Shown in pieces: positions 26,193-38,803 of a stretch of 64,000 bases of DNA. Below the pieces are notes generated by a model. It saw only the letters and a list, made by a program, of their open reading frames with translations. It was not told the DNA's origin and searched no databases. Within the stretch, counting starts at the first letter, position 1. Each line of letters starts with the position of its first letter. Both the position numbers and the translations under genes were made by a program. Source of the DNA: Mesocentrotus franciscanus (Eukaryota; Echinodermata; Echinoidea; Camarodonta; Strongylocentrotidae); the NCBI GenBank assembly GCA_037976565.1, contig CP137671.1, positions 24,814,197 to 24,878,196 on the forward strand. The letters run 5' to 3'.

Positions 26193-26737
26193 TTATCCAC
26201 ACCATCTCCGCAATTCGACCATCCATCGATCACATTGATATAAAATAAGATATTTTAATGTTAACTATTGTGGTTTCAAAAAGTTACAGTAAGACTAAAC
26301 TTGTTTTATACTAAAGAGTAACGTAAGTGAGAATAAAATAATATTCCTACCTTTATTCAAATTAAGTTCTGTTTGCCTTGCCATCAAACCCAAAAATGTT
26401 GCGTTATAATTGTTGTTATCATGAATGTTTACGCGTTTGAAGGTATCTACATAATGGTATCCACGTCTCGTGCGCGTCTGGAGCGCGCGCATTGTGACGT
26501 ATCAGTATTTCATTGTTTCGTAGCCAGGCTAGGCTGCACAAACGAAGAAGGAAAAAAAAGACTGAACGACTTTTGAGAGTGAAGAAAAAGAAAAATATGA
26601 GACAACGAACGAAAGAAAAAAGCGAGGGTAAAATGAAATAAAAATGGAACTAAAGTGATTTTATGGTAGGGAACTAAGAGGCAATAGATCATACTGCTGT
26701 GAATTAATAATACGTTGTATCGAATAAGCTACGAGTG

Positions 26738-26783
26738 AGAAAGAGAGGGGGCGGGCTGGGGTAAGAGACATGAGAGAAAGAGG

Positions 26784-26821
<38 letters not shown>

Positions 26822-26960
26822 AGGGGCTTGAGGCATAGAGAAAGAGATGGGCAGAGAAAGGTTAAAATGTAGGAGTAGAAGAGGGAGTAAGGTAGAAGGA
26901 GAGAGGAAGAAAGAGAAATTATGTAAAGAGAGGGGAAAGTGGACAGGCAGGCCGACAAAC
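26738..26960 (+). repeat. GA-rich microsatellite block
   Basis: Purine-rich plus strand with a (GA)n core near 26790-26822. It is followed 220 bp later by a pyrimidine-rich block on the same strand, so the pair could in principle anneal. Leu/Ser-rich minus-strand frames are artefacts. Confidence 0.85.
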
Positions 26961-27182
26961 AGCTGGTATGTAGGGGAATAAGAATAAGGCAGCATACGAA
27001 AATGTTTACATTTGAATCTGTAAATCCCTTCAGGCCTATAATTTCCCTACCCATTTTGACACCCTGAAGATTGGGAGACATTTAGGAGCAAGCGCCACGA
27101 GCGGCCAGCAGAGCCAGATCCTGGCGCTTACATTTCAGGAAGGCATCAGCATTTGTCATCGACCCACCCTACAACCTCTTCC

Positions 27183-27199
27183 TCACTCCGTCTCTCCTT

Positions 27200-27244
<45 letters not shown>

Positions 27245-27360
27245 TCTCTCTCTCCCCCTCTCTCTCTCCCTCTCTCTCTCCCTCCCTCTTCCCCCTCTCT
27301 GTCGCTCTGTGTCCCTCTCTGTGTCTCTATGTGTCTCTCTGTGTCTCTCCCTCTCTCTTT
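27183..27360 (+). repeat. (CT)n microsatellite block
   Basis: About 180 bp of CT repeats with CCCTC, CTGTGTC and CTATGTG variants. Just after it, GAATGACCAGTCTTTGAATT, then GATAAATAAACTGACTGACT (to 27456) resembles a plus-strand LINE 3' tail. Confidence 0.85.
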
Positions 27361-27431
27361 TCTTATGTCATACTATTTCTATTCAAGAATGACCAGTCTT
27401 TGAATTCTAGCTATATTGATTTGTAAATGAT

Positions 27432-28541
27432 TTATGCTGATAAATAAACTGACTGACTTGACTTAGATGCATAATTATGACGGTGTGTCTCCTTGCTACC
27501 CTTCGAGAAATCCTGCTCCATCCTGATCTGCCCTGGGCTTGTTGCTCTGCCTCTTTTGTGGGTAATCTCACATCTCACCGAACTTGGTCCTTCCATCCAT
27601 CTCAGGAGGGCGTCATCGAGGTCTGCGTGCATCAAAGTCATTCTGGTGTGCTTAGTATGGTAGGAGGTGATGCGGCATGCGTACAACATATCCAAACCAT
27701 TTCAAGCGACGTTTAGTTATTTCTTCGCATATGGTGCTTGGGATGTTCAGCTCTGCCTGATCTCTCCGTTCCTTATTTTGTCCATTGGGTGAACTCCAAG
27801 GATGGTCCGGAGACACCTCATTTCAAATACCTCAAGCTTATTTCTATCTGATTTACGGAGAGTCCAGGATTCTGCTCCATATGTAGCAATATGGAGGATA
27901 AGGGCTCTGTAGGTCCTGACTTTGAGTCTCCTAGATGGCACTTTTTAGCCTTCCGAATGCCCAAGCAGTCTTATTCCCCATTTCACGTCATCTTCTATGG
28001 AAGGAACTATGCTGCCGAGAAAGACAAGTTTATCCACTTTCTCAATGTTGGTGTTGTCTAGTGAAATATCTTGTTGGTCCTCTGTCATGATTTTGCATTT
28101 TGTAACATTGATTTTTATTCCCCATCTTCTACATGCGTTCTCCAGTTCATTTGTTGAGATTTTGAGGTTTTCAAATAAGAGATCCATGAGGGTGGTGTCA
28201 TCTGCATATCGGATGTTGTTAATACGCATGTCACCCATCTGTATTCCACTATCTAGTTTTTGGATGTCCTTCATCACATATTCCAGGAATAGGTTGAAGA
28301 GACTTGGAGAGAGGAGGCAGCCTTGTCTTACCCCAGTTATGACATCAAACCATTCGGTTATCTTTCCATTCACCATTATAACAGAGCATTTGGTTAGTTT
28401 GTACATGCTCTCGATGAGGCCAACTAAGGACTTGTACACACCAATGGAACGCAAACATTTCCAGAGAGCTTCTCTCCATATAGTATCAAATGCCGCTTCA
28501 AAGTCAACAGAGTTCAAATGGATTGGTATCCTACCCGGCAT
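27432..28541 (-). pseudogene. 5'-truncated, inactivated RTE-like LINE reverse transcriptase
   Basis: The first open segment (28541-27945, 198 codons) is a reverse-transcriptase core: VDFEAAFDT at residues 12-20 (motif A), TGVRQGCLLSPSLFN at 69-83 (motif B), RYADD at 111-115 (catalytic YADD) and KLVFLGS at 171-177. An in-frame TAA at 27945-27947 is followed in the same frame by the conserved downstream region (TYGAESWTLRKSD, FEMRCLRTILGV), then another stop near 27747. The C-terminal zone with KDQV and ARRHTVI continues in a different frame, so at least one frameshift is also present. Endonuclease and the RT N-terminus are missing. Known family members are copied through their own RNA by target-primed reverse transcription; this copy cannot be. 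The RTE-like assignment is from motif style. The ATG at 28541 only marks where the frame opens. Confidence 0.85.
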
Positions 28542-28548
28542 TGCATAA

Positions 28549-30769
28549 TTGGATATTCAAATTAATGTATTTTTTTTAATAATCAAACATTTAGAGAGGA
28601 CTTACATAATGTATTTGAATAAAATAGACATATTATAATACTAGTTAGGTCGACTAATGCACTATTATGACAAGCTTCTGCAAGCCATAACAGAAACGTA
28701 CATGTGAAATATTACAAACTTGGGTGACAAAAACCAAACCTCTGTTTATATCGTTCTTATTTGCATAGTGTCCATGATAGATCCACTGAGCGGGGGCAAA
28801 TACCCCTCTCTGGGCAATACTTTTTATTAATTACTCGGACAAAATGTGCTCCTCAAATCGTAATCTTTTGCCTCCCCGCGAGATTAATTTTATACAAAAA
28901 AGGCATGTGATAGATATGAGAACTTTCGTCAGTACTATTGTCAGATAGATGAAAAGGGTGGAAATCTGTTTTGTTGTTTTGGAGGTTATTATTGTTATAG
29001 TTTTTTATTTTGGTTTTTTTATAATTATTTTGTTATTTGAAAAATGTGAGAATTCCTTTTTTTTCATAATTTAGTTTTTTTTATAATTCTTTTCAATATT
29101 TAATTCTTATCTGTGTTTGTTGCCATGAGTTGCAATATAATCCTTGATCTACCATTGCTTATATAAGCTTATTTACCTGAGGAGAAAATGTTTCTCTGAT
29201 TGAATCATCAGTTCGCGTTTCTCATGGCGATGCCAACGAACAATTTACTCACACGTTATACACCTTAACACCCACGATGAAGAAGCAAGGCTGGGGGTAA
29301 CACGATTACATTACTGATACCAACAAAACAACCACAAACCAATTCGTCTTCATCCGATAGGGGTTTAGAAAACATTGTTACATTAAAAACAAGTCTTAGT
29401 GTCCTCGGGTTGAAGCTTGAAAGTTGAGACATACATGTACTAGTTTCTTAACGGCTACCAGAAAATCTGTTTCCACTACAGCTGACTAGACTACAGGCGC
29501 AGAGCGATGGGAACAATAATCGGCCTATTACAAGAAGGCGTCATTTCGATTGCTTTATTACCTGCGTTAATCAAGCCTATGAATGCAATTGGTGATTAGT
29601 GAATAGCTCGGTGGTTCAAAGCAATGACCTGCAGCATGTGCAGTATGTTATATATAATCTTTCATTACCTGATTGGTAAGGGTTGAATTTATTAGCTTTC
29701 CTTCTTAAGATTGGCAACAGTTGCATCTTTTCGCTGGAACTATATTTAATTACAAAGATATATGCATCTGAATACGATACGCATTCAGTTTACACCGTTA
29801 CACGGACAGACACAATGTCAACAACTAGAATTTACTCATTGCATGAAAATACGCTTTTCCAATTTTAATTGAATTGCCAATTTGAAGAGTTTACTAATTT
29901 TCCTACTAAGTTTCTGGTGTCTGTATTGCAACGAAAAATGACACAAATGCATGTTTTATTTCTTTCTGCTTAGGCATCTGGTAAATTATTTAAGGGCTCT
30001 GATTCAAGCTATTGAGCTAAACAAAATTCGGCAACTGTCCTGATTTCAAAGGAAATTGTTAGAACGCTGTTTTCGTCCGTGAGGTTGGAGTGCCTTGTTC
30101 GTCAAATCAAATTGATCGTCAAACTTCCAGATAAATGACGTAAAGCTTAAACGTGTGATAAAGCTTTCACTCTTTTCAAATGGACATGATTGTCCCAATT
30201 ATATTATATTTCTTATTTATCTAAAAATAAATATTCGAGCAGTTGACGGGTCTTAGGAAAATTGAAATGCAGTATGATTTTTCTTTATCAAAATAGAGGT
30301 ATTCCTTTCACATTTTTCGTAAAACCGTCATGGATAATAACAATTTCAAACGATACGTAACAAGGTAAGGAAACTCATGGTAAATAGCATGAATGGTTGA
30401 AAAGTTTTTGGGCTTCGTATCAATGATCAAATATCCTGATCCTGCAACCGGAAAATCTTGTTTTGATGTTTTTGACAAGGGGGATAAAAGGATTGAATTG
30501 TTTTAAACAAGAAGACGAAATTAACCCCCTCTGAATGAAAGGTAGGTTTGGATGCCATTATGAAATGTGGATGCTGTCGTGAAAAAAATGTAGGGAAATA
30601 GAGACAGAACTGGAGAAGAAGAGCACTTGAAAAGGTTTCACTTTCGACAAGTGTATTGTTCCTGTATTATGTAGTAAGGCTCATCTTGCTTGAGAGGATG
30701 TGGCCAGTGATCGATCAACTCTCTAAAGTGCGCATCCCTAAAGGGATGGAGAGGAGGAGAGGAGGAGGT
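28549..30769. other. Anonymous non-coding stretch
   Basis: No gene or confident mobile element. T-rich between about 28960 and 29100. Confidence 0.5.
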
Positions 30770-30785
30770 GTGAGAGTAGGGAGAT

Positions 30786-30820
<35 letters not shown>

Positions 30821-30985
30821 GAGAAAGAAAGAGAGAGAGGGGGCGTGAGATACGGAGACTCAAGGATACAGACTAAAAGAAGAGACATACAGTGAAAGAC
30901 CGAAACAGAGATAGAGAGAGAGAGAGAGAGGGGGCAGACAGAGACACAGGCAGAGGTGGAGAAACAGAGGAACCGAGACATAATT
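30770..30985 (+). repeat. GA-rich microsatellite block
   Basis: (GA)n at about 30789-30818 and 30911-30930, separated by mixed purines. Open frames on both strands through it are low complexity. Confidence 0.85.
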
Positions 30986-31484
30986 ATAGAGAGATAGATG
31001 GATGATTCATCATTAATGATTGCGATTTGGAGGCGGATGATATAGATAAGGAAAAAGTTAGAGGATGGAGATTGAATAACAGATTACAAACTGACAGCAT
31101 TTTTCAAAAGAAGAAAAAACGTTGAAGTTCAAACGGACTCCAAGTAAAACGCATATATACCTAACTTATTGTATGACAGTTTTAAAAGAACTAAAACATG
31201 CAATTTTGTTTTGAGTGTTTGACAAAAAGGTCTCGTTGGCATCATATTCGAAGCTTGTCTGGCAACACTTGTCTATGGTGTTTTGCTGGTCAGAACCAGT
31301 ATGAATATGACGTCACAGTTCAGTACTTTCTCGCATCCGGGACCTCTTGCACAGTAACTTTTGATGACTTACAACTCCAAAATCAATAGCAACTTCACAG
31401 CCGACATGTAATAATAGCCTATTTTAGTTACAGTCAGTCGCAAGTTTTTGTTTGTTCATGCTCCGAGCTCAATCTTATTTAAAA

Positions 31485-31640
31485 TTCAAATGAATGGACG
31501 CCTTTATTAGTCAAGCATCCACCGATTCATGTACAAAAGTCAAATGAATGGATAACATTTACCAGCAATTTTTTATCAAAGCATCCCCAGATTTATATCC
31601 AACAGCCAGATGAATGGATAACATTTACCAGCTGTTGTAA
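31485..31640 (+). repeat. Degenerate tandem repeat, unit about 55-70 bp
   Basis: Three units carry AAATGAATGGA or AGATGAATGGA followed by a CATTTACCAGC or CCTTTATTAGT block and an AAGCATCC block (starts near 31489, 31542 and 31610). Divergence is high, so this is an old duplication. Confidence 0.5.
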
Positions 31641-32447
31641 TGAACAATTCAGCATCCTGAGCTCCTTAATCGTGTGTGCTCCGACGCAAAGGACATCTTT
31701 TATTTTTGATGAATCTCATTTCAACTATGGCTTCTAGAATATCCCCCCTGTCGATTTATTTTTGCTTGATGGAGGTATGAAAATCTCAACCTCCATTTCA
31801 TTTATTCATTCATGTCATTTTTTTACAAAATGTGCTTAAAATGCTACTGGCTCAAAGGGGAACCGTATAGCCAGAAAACGAAATAACTGATTCAAGTTTC
31901 TGCTTATTCATATAATTTATATCTTTCTATTTCTCTGTTGAATTTAAGGCACAACAATCCGCTAATATATCATATCATACAGGGAATATCTAAGATCTGG
32001 TGTATTTAAGGACAACCCAATGTCGAAAAGAAAACTCTTTCAATGTCGTGTTATTATTTCTTTTGACTACCAACGATTATTTTGTTACAATTTAAAAATG
32101 GATATATTACCAACCAACGTGAAATGTTACAGAAAACACAAGCGGTGTTGTTTATTGTGAAGAATCAATGTGTCCCCTGTGGAGGTGAAAATAATCTATT
32201 TAAAACCAATTTTTCAAACCCTTCTGAACTCGAAAGAAAATCGATACCATGCCTCTAAATTCATTGCTGTTGACATTTGAAGTTTGAAATGCTCAAATTG
32301 GATTAACATAAATGTATGTTTCTGTATGAAACATTGGCGGTTTTATAAGGTACAACCGGCCCATGCGCACTTTACTTTTACTGATTGCTTGTCAGAAAAT
32401 TTTCGAGTTAAAAGGCATCGAAAAGTTCCGATGACTTTCATGTTTTT

Positions 32448-32800
32448 CAATGTTATGCGAACCAATGGTGTCCTTAATTTCATATGTTACTCTTTAGAGA
32501 GAAGGAATAGTTCTGGTAAAGACGAAAAGTAAATTATGTGGAATATTGTGCCCCCCTCCCATCTTTTAAAATTATTATTCTTTTTTTTAAACAAAATCCC
32601 TGATCCGCCCCCAATATAACGTACCAACATTGTACGCTTACCAAATCGAGAGATGCATTGTATAAACGCGATAATAAAAAGACACCTGTCCTACTGACAC
32701 CATCGTTATGCGAACCTAAACATCTTAATTACCACCCTAATTCAAATGTCACTCTTTTAAGAGACGGTTTATTTATAATAAAGACGAAGAGTAAATTGTG
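32448..32800 (+). repeat. Pair of degenerate direct repeats about 255 bp apart
   Basis: TTATGCGAACC near 32453, with TAAAGACGAAAAGTAAATTATG near 32517, recurs as TTATGCGAACC near 32707 and TAAAGACGAAGAGTAAATTG near 32779. The 70-95 bp blocks between these landmarks align with gaps. It could be two fragments of one unrecognised repeat. Confidence 0.45.
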
Positions 32801-32964
32801 TGCTTTCTCATTATTTTGTCAGTGCATGTAATGCCATGTTTGAAGTATATAACATTTGTTCCTGAAATGGATTGTTCCTGAAATGGATTGTTCTTCGGGC
32901 ATGTCAGAAACATTTATATTGAAAACATGGCGAATATCTGATAAGTTTGAATCACACTTTCATG

Positions 32965-33176
32965 CCACGTGTGCGTGTATAGTCCCATTTACCCGTTTCT
33001 GTGTGATGTACATGTAATCTTCTGCAAGATTGTTTCAATTTCTTCTTTTCTTTTAGACCATTCCAAAACCTTGCAGAATACATCGGTCCTTGTAATTTAT
33101 ACATTATTAACCTTTCCAAATTGCTTTTAGAAAACTTTGTTTACAATGAAATGGCATGACCAGTACTCAACTTTAT
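32965..33176. mobile_element. MITE family A, right-hand fragment
   Basis: TATAGTCCCATTTACC, ACCATTCCAAAACCTTGCAG, AACCTTTCCAAATTGCTTTT and AATGAAATGGCATGACCAG follow in the same order as in the family A copies at 37514 and 40225. The outer terminus (CTTTATCT) is eroded to CTTTATAA. Confidence 0.6.
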
Positions 33177-34429
33177 AATTCATCAAAAGCTATTCTTTGA
33201 CTTTTACATTGAACCCATCGCCCCCCCCCCCAAAGGGACTGAAATTTCCATTTTAACAACCTTTAACCAACCATTAATAGTGAGTAGCATATTTTTTCTT
33301 CCTTTTGATGGAGCATTTGATCACCCATTAACGACATGTTATCAGTTCAACCAGCCTTTTGTTATTGTAACTGTCAACGTTTAAAAAACATCTGACTCTA
33401 TATCTTTTTTTTATGAAGTCATTTACTATTCAACTAATAATTGTTAGTTCATGAAATATTCAGAGCTAAAGATTTAGCTACTTTGTTAAAGTGTTTTATC
33501 ATCTATTCAACAAAAGGGCTTTATAATTATGAATATGATAAAAAAAAATATCAAGGGCTTCCAGGCGGATTGATATTCATCTAGAACTGATGAACCCCCG
33601 CTGAGTTGAGGCTGTTAGATGTCAACAGACAATTGCCGGCTCTGGAGGGAAATCGAGAATACCTTAAAGATTTTTTATATTTTATTTTTGTTCTTCATTT
33701 ATTCTCACTTTGCTGTACCACTTGGGAGTCCGTAGGTATACGGATTGATAATCAATTTTTCCCACAGCAACACCGAAGCGTGCGAACCATGCGATATGAA
33801 TTGGGAGAAAAGGCACAGGTTTGCGGTTTACGGCAAGCCTTTGATGAATTATTAACCCTTCAAGAGCTTTGCGCATGTGTGTTATGGTGCAATCTGCGTC
33901 GCATTACTTAATTTTAAAACGTCTGTATTGGCGGTCGAGGCGATCGATACTTCCATGATAACATTTGCGCAATGTTTTTAGGACTCAAGTGAGGCAATAT
34001 TTTTCAAAGAAATTCAACCCTTTATGGCACATCATACGACTTCTAAATATAATCTTCACCAGCACTGTGGTTCTATTAAATATCAATTGATATGCGTTTG
34101 TTCTGCTTGCGAAAAGCTCCGAGAATAAAAATGTGTTTCTTATGCTTTAAATCCCTTCTTCAACAAGATAGTCTTCAGCCAATATAAGCCATACAAAAAT
34201 ATCATAATGTTTAAATTATTTATAAAGCAATGTTAAACTTTCTATTTCTGAAGACGTACACAGAGGCGGCGGGTCGGTGGGGGGCGGTACCAGCAAAAAG
34301 GGGAACTTTCTGAAGAAAAAAAGGGCACCTACAAAGGGAAACCTCATCACACCGATATTTTACCGCGGGTACCCATTTAGCACGAGGGTGAAGAGGAGCA
34401 ATTGAGATAACAAGCCCGCTCCAGTGCCA
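33177..34429. other. Anonymous non-coding stretch
   Basis: A 101-codon plus-strand frame (33606-33911) overlaps a 64-codon minus-strand frame; neither shows a domain or splice bounds. A C10 run lies near 33222. Confidence 0.5.
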
Positions 34430-34621
34430 TTAGCGCAGGGTGCATGATCTGGCCTTAGGGGGGTACAGGGTCCTGGGGAGAAGGGGGCAGACCAAAATGT
34501 GTTTCATCGTCTGTTCCTCCCCACAGTCGCCCAAAGTTCTTCCATCTTTACTATAGCACCATTTACGCATGAGGAATTTGAATCGTCCTTTTCCTTTGGA
34601 ACATTTTTCTCCTCTTTTCAT
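34430..34621 (-). pseudogene. LINE C-terminal fragment
   Basis: The 63-codon frame includes RKWCYSKDGRTLGDCGEEQT then MKHILVCPLL. A (C)xCG-E-QTxxHxLxCPLL pattern is typical of the region after the reverse transcriptase in several animal LINEs. Nothing upstream on the minus strand extends it, and the end after CPLL no longer matches the usual pattern, so it is a short dead scrap. Confidence 0.6.
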
Positions 34622-35483
34622 GAAGTAAGTGATTGTGAGAATATGAGTTATTCATGAAAGATAAAGTGTTTTTTGTCAGAGCATCATTGTATATTACAAA
34701 ATATTCTTACGTTTTGGACCACAGATTATATTACATTTTGTGAAATTTATACTCCACTCTTAAGATCAATAAATTGATTAACAGAAAAGAATAAGTATAT
34801 ATCAAGTGAGAATTTGAAAGGAGGTGTTGCACTGTTACGACAATTTTATTTTATGTTCTATTTCTGTTTTTTTCAGATCGAGGAGTTGAATCCCTTGGAT
34901 TTATTTTGCATGCAAAGCGTAATTTGATTCGAAACCCAAGAGGTTTTATTGTGTATGCTTCCGATTAAACATTTCATTCATTAAATGGTGTAATATTTCA
35001 ATTTCCAAGACGTGGATTGATATTTGATATTTGGTATCAAGCATTCTGCTCGCATTGAATTTTGTGTCTTTTGTACAGCACAAATCGAAGAAAATATCCA
35101 CTAGTAAAAAAAACCACAGAAACCACATACAAAACGAGAACCGTTGCTTGTGGTGAACAGGCGACGTATAACGTTGGCGGAAATTATTTTTCGTCAAATT
35201 AGACACGCCAAAAAACCGCGGCTTGCCAGTATTGAAGACTACTTGCCCGCAGAATCAAGCTTCTTCATGGGTATCGTGTGGTATGTATGAGCAGTGAGTT
35301 GGGATTGGTATGAGCTAATGTTGTAATGTAGAGTTAGCACTTGACCATGAAGGGGTAGAGTAGTACGTCTAACCTTCTATAAACCTCAAAAGAATAAGTA
35401 CGGCGTCTTGTTTTATTCACGAATAAAACATTACATTCGTAAAAGTGTCTTCCTCTCATCCTCATTCTTATCTTTTACTTTAC

Positions 35484-35720
35484 ACTCTCTCTCTCTCTCT
35501 CTCTCTCTTTCTTTCTATCCCCGTCTCTCTTTATTTCTTTGTATCCTCTCTCTCTCTCTCTCTCTCTCCCTCCCCTCTCTCTCTCTCCCTCTCCCCCTCC
35601 CTCTCTCCCCTTCCTCCCTCCCTCCGCCTCCCCTTCGTTTCTCTTTTTTTTTCTTTCTCTTTATACGTTTCTCTGTCTCTGCCGCTTTTTGTCTCTCTTT
35701 CTTTTGCTCCCTCTCTCTCT
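35484..35720 (+). repeat. (CT)n-rich microsatellite block
   Basis: About 240 bp of pyrimidines with (CT)n cores near 35485-35507 and 35547-35567. Four overlapping frames on both strands come from this composition. Confidence 0.85.
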
Positions 35721-37141
35721 TTACCTTTTTTATACCGTGTATACCGTGTCTCTCTCAACTCAGGACATTATTCTAGTCTTGAATGTAGTGAAATTTGTAT
35801 TCTTTTTCTATCATTATTAGTGTAGAAGGTGGTATAGATGGTGGTGGTGATGGTGGTTGTTGTGTTTGTGTCTGGGTGTGTGTGGCAGTCACAGTGGATA
35901 AAAAAAAGCATTGTTGCGTCACAATACGCGCTACATGTGCGCGTTGTAAAGCAGTAACCATGGGGCACTTGCATCAAATGATTGAAAACAAAGAAAAGTT
36001 AGGCCTAGTCACAAAGCAATAAAGTTGAATTCTTTTTTAAATATTTCTTTACCCTTACAGCTCCGGGAAATATATTGTTAAGAAGGAAGAAATGTTTTAG
36101 GTTATCAGAAAAGGTAGGAATGCCTTCTCTATTCTTTTATTAAACAAAATCAGAATATGGCTAGAGTTTTGTGAGTACAGAACGATTTAATTAGTAACAC
36201 GACTCAAGGAAAAATTCGGCGCTCTGCACAGTACATAATTCAGATTGCACTATAAGCGTGGAGTATAGACATCATATTAGAAAGCTAATGGGGATTTATT
36301 TCTTTTAATTCCTCCGTGTTTGCCATTTAGGGCTACTTTCGAGTCATTTGTCTAATAGGGCGATATCGTTGGTAAGATGAGCGATTATTTTCGTTTGATA
36401 TACTTTGAAATTGAAATTTTACATATATCAACAACAAAATAGGGGGAGAAATGATTCTAGCATCTCAATACATTTTTCAGGATTTCTGCCTGCTTCGTTT
36501 GAATATTGACAGGACCCTGTAACACAATACTTAGCAGTTGACTATCCGATTGATTTTTGCGATTGATTCCATCGATCACTTTGTGCAATCAATCGCAAAT
36601 TCGAGCGAGGAAGCACAAATTTTACACACCTAATTAAAGTATTTGTCATCGAAATATCGTGGATAATTCCCACCCCCCCCCCCTTAAGACAAATAGACAC
36701 TTTCGCCGCATAACAATTCGAATGTGAAAATATGAGTTCAGACTACAAGGCTTTCACGTATCATAAGGTATTTGTCTAAAAGTAAATCATCAAATGGCCA
36801 AGTTATATCCTAGTATTCACTTATTTGTGTCCGATATACGTGCATCTCTGCCTCAGACTCTGTGAATCTATATAGCCTACATGTATTGTACGTTTTTACC
36901 TTTTCCAACAACCCACAATGTTATTCCTTATAGCTATTTACAGAGTGTTATATTTCTTATGAGACATATAATAATACTATATTAAGTGTTTGAAATATTT
37001 TCACATTCGAGGTGTTAAAAATAGACACTTTTCGCCGCATCGGACCTACCTGTACGACAGTTTAGGACCCAGAAGTGTTTAAATGCTAGTAATGCAGAAA
37101 TGTCTGTACACTTAGTTCGTCACGTCATGTGATTGAAATTC

Positions 37142-37260
37142 TTGGAAAACGGCTAAGATTGTGCCAATACATATGAATGGCGATAAATCATCCCCTGGTA
37201 ATTTCAGGCCAATTTCGATATTGCACTGTGTGTCAATCTGTACTGATGCACGTATATCGG
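37142..37260 (+). pseudogene. LINE reverse-transcriptase N-terminal fragment
   Basis: In one frame the sequence encodes WKTAKIVPIHMNGDKSSPGN then FRPISILHCVS. The pattern VPI..xGDxSxPxNxRPISxLxxxS is the signature of the start of the RT domain in non-LTR elements. The match fades after about 35-40 codons, and no motif A follows. Its right edge lies about 250 bp before a MITE at 37514. Confidence 0.65.
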
Positions 37261-37513
37261 AAACAGACAAGTTCAACACCAGCCAACTTCGGGATTTAAC
37301 ATTGTTAAACATTCACTGGTACGTGATTGAAATCCGAGGGCTACCATATTCGTGCATGTTCATGTAATAACTTTCTAATATATATGTGCACATTTTATCA
37401 AGAATGGGATGGCTGTGTTCAGAATAATCCAAGCCAGTTTTTGGTATAGCGTCTTTTCATTGTACAAAAGGTTTGCTCCATAACATTGCATATGGCTCAA
37501 TGAAACAATGATA

Positions 37514-37906
37514 AAAGATAAAGACCAGTTTTGGAAACGCCCCTCTCTCAAAAAATGAAATGGAAGCTCTCATTACCAATTATATGAAAGAATATGTTTT
37601 GGCTATTATACGTGATGATACAAATTTTGCCGGGAAACCGCCTACTATTGATATATTTGGTAAATTATTATATCTATTGGGACCAAATAGATATCGCGCA
37701 CGTGGTCGCGTAGTCCCATATACATCTTTCTGTGTACAGTGCTTGTAACTTTACCAAGACTGGGCCGAATTTCTTATCATTTTGATGATTCCAGAACCTT
37801 GCAGTACACACCAATACTTATATGCTAGATGATCAACCTTTTCTGATCGATTCCACAACGTTTCTTTCACAATGCAATCGCATGACCAGAACTGGTCTTT
37901 CTCTTT
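37514..37906. mobile_element. MITE family A, best-preserved copy
   Basis: It starts AAAGATAAAGACCAGTTTTG and ends in the complement of AAAGAGAAAGACCAGTTCTG. It aligns almost base for base with 2543-2925, differing by small indels, so the two insertions or their source are fairly young. The right flank is TTAA (37905-37908); the left flank is TAAA, one step from it. A 62-codon plus frame (37560-37748) is broken by indels in the other copy, arguing against coding. Confidence 0.8.
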
Positions 37907-38721
37907 AAACGCTTTACAAGACCAGTTGAGTCAATGAAGACATAATGCTCTCCCAAGTTAGAAGAATACATTAACAAAATACAGGTTTATAAACCCAATT
38001 AACAAGGAATAGTTAAGAAAACGCAACAAAGAAAATTAGCAGATTGCTTTTAGCTGATTTGCTCATTATTTTTGAATTGGAATTGGTAATTTCCTGCCAA
38101 TGCATCAACCCTGATTAACAAGAACTTTGAATCAGCCGTGCGATCTCTAAGCACCAAACATATCACATGGGGTAAACAAGTCATCCACACCTCCATACCT
38201 CCTAAGTGGTAACATTAGTGTTTAACCGCCCACCTGCTGTCATTACCGCTTTAAAAGGCACACGTCAACGTGACCGCGTGACAATGAGTTATCCGTGCAA
38301 AGCCCTCCGTTGATCCGATATCCTGTGGGGTTTTCGTGTCTGCTTCATTTGTCAAAGCCTGGGTTCTATTATTGCCACAAGATATCAAAGTCTCCAAGGA
38401 AATGAAACAAATGTGTCATTATATTGCTCAATGTTGTTAGAGTCTGTAATCGTAGTCAGTAGTAGTGGGTAAGGGAAGGGGCTCGTGGGGCCTAACCCCC
38501 TTCCTCCCACACGAAAATACACCTGGCGGACCATTTTTTGTGAAGAACAGTTGTGCTTGGTCGAGAATGGGACTAGAAGAAAAAGATTGTCATTATTTTC
38601 TTCCTTTGCTTGTTTTTTTTCTTTGTTTGTTTATTATTGCTGTTTTGTAAGAGAATCTTGGACTAAATTGATGATAATGATATCTACGTTAATAAAATGA
38701 AGAAAACAAAATTTATAAATT

Positions 38722-38803
38722 GGTAGAAATAATATTAATAATAATAATGATAAGAATAATAACAAAAATAATGATAATAACGATAATGACAATGATCATA
38801 ATA
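38722..38803 (+). repeat. (AAT)n-rich microsatellite
   Basis: Interrupted AAT/GAT/AAC triplets over about 80 bp. Confidence 0.75.

Noticed and set aside
27997..28548. 183-codon plus-strand frame
   Set aside because: It is the antisense of the minus-strand reverse transcriptase, which carries all the family motifs.
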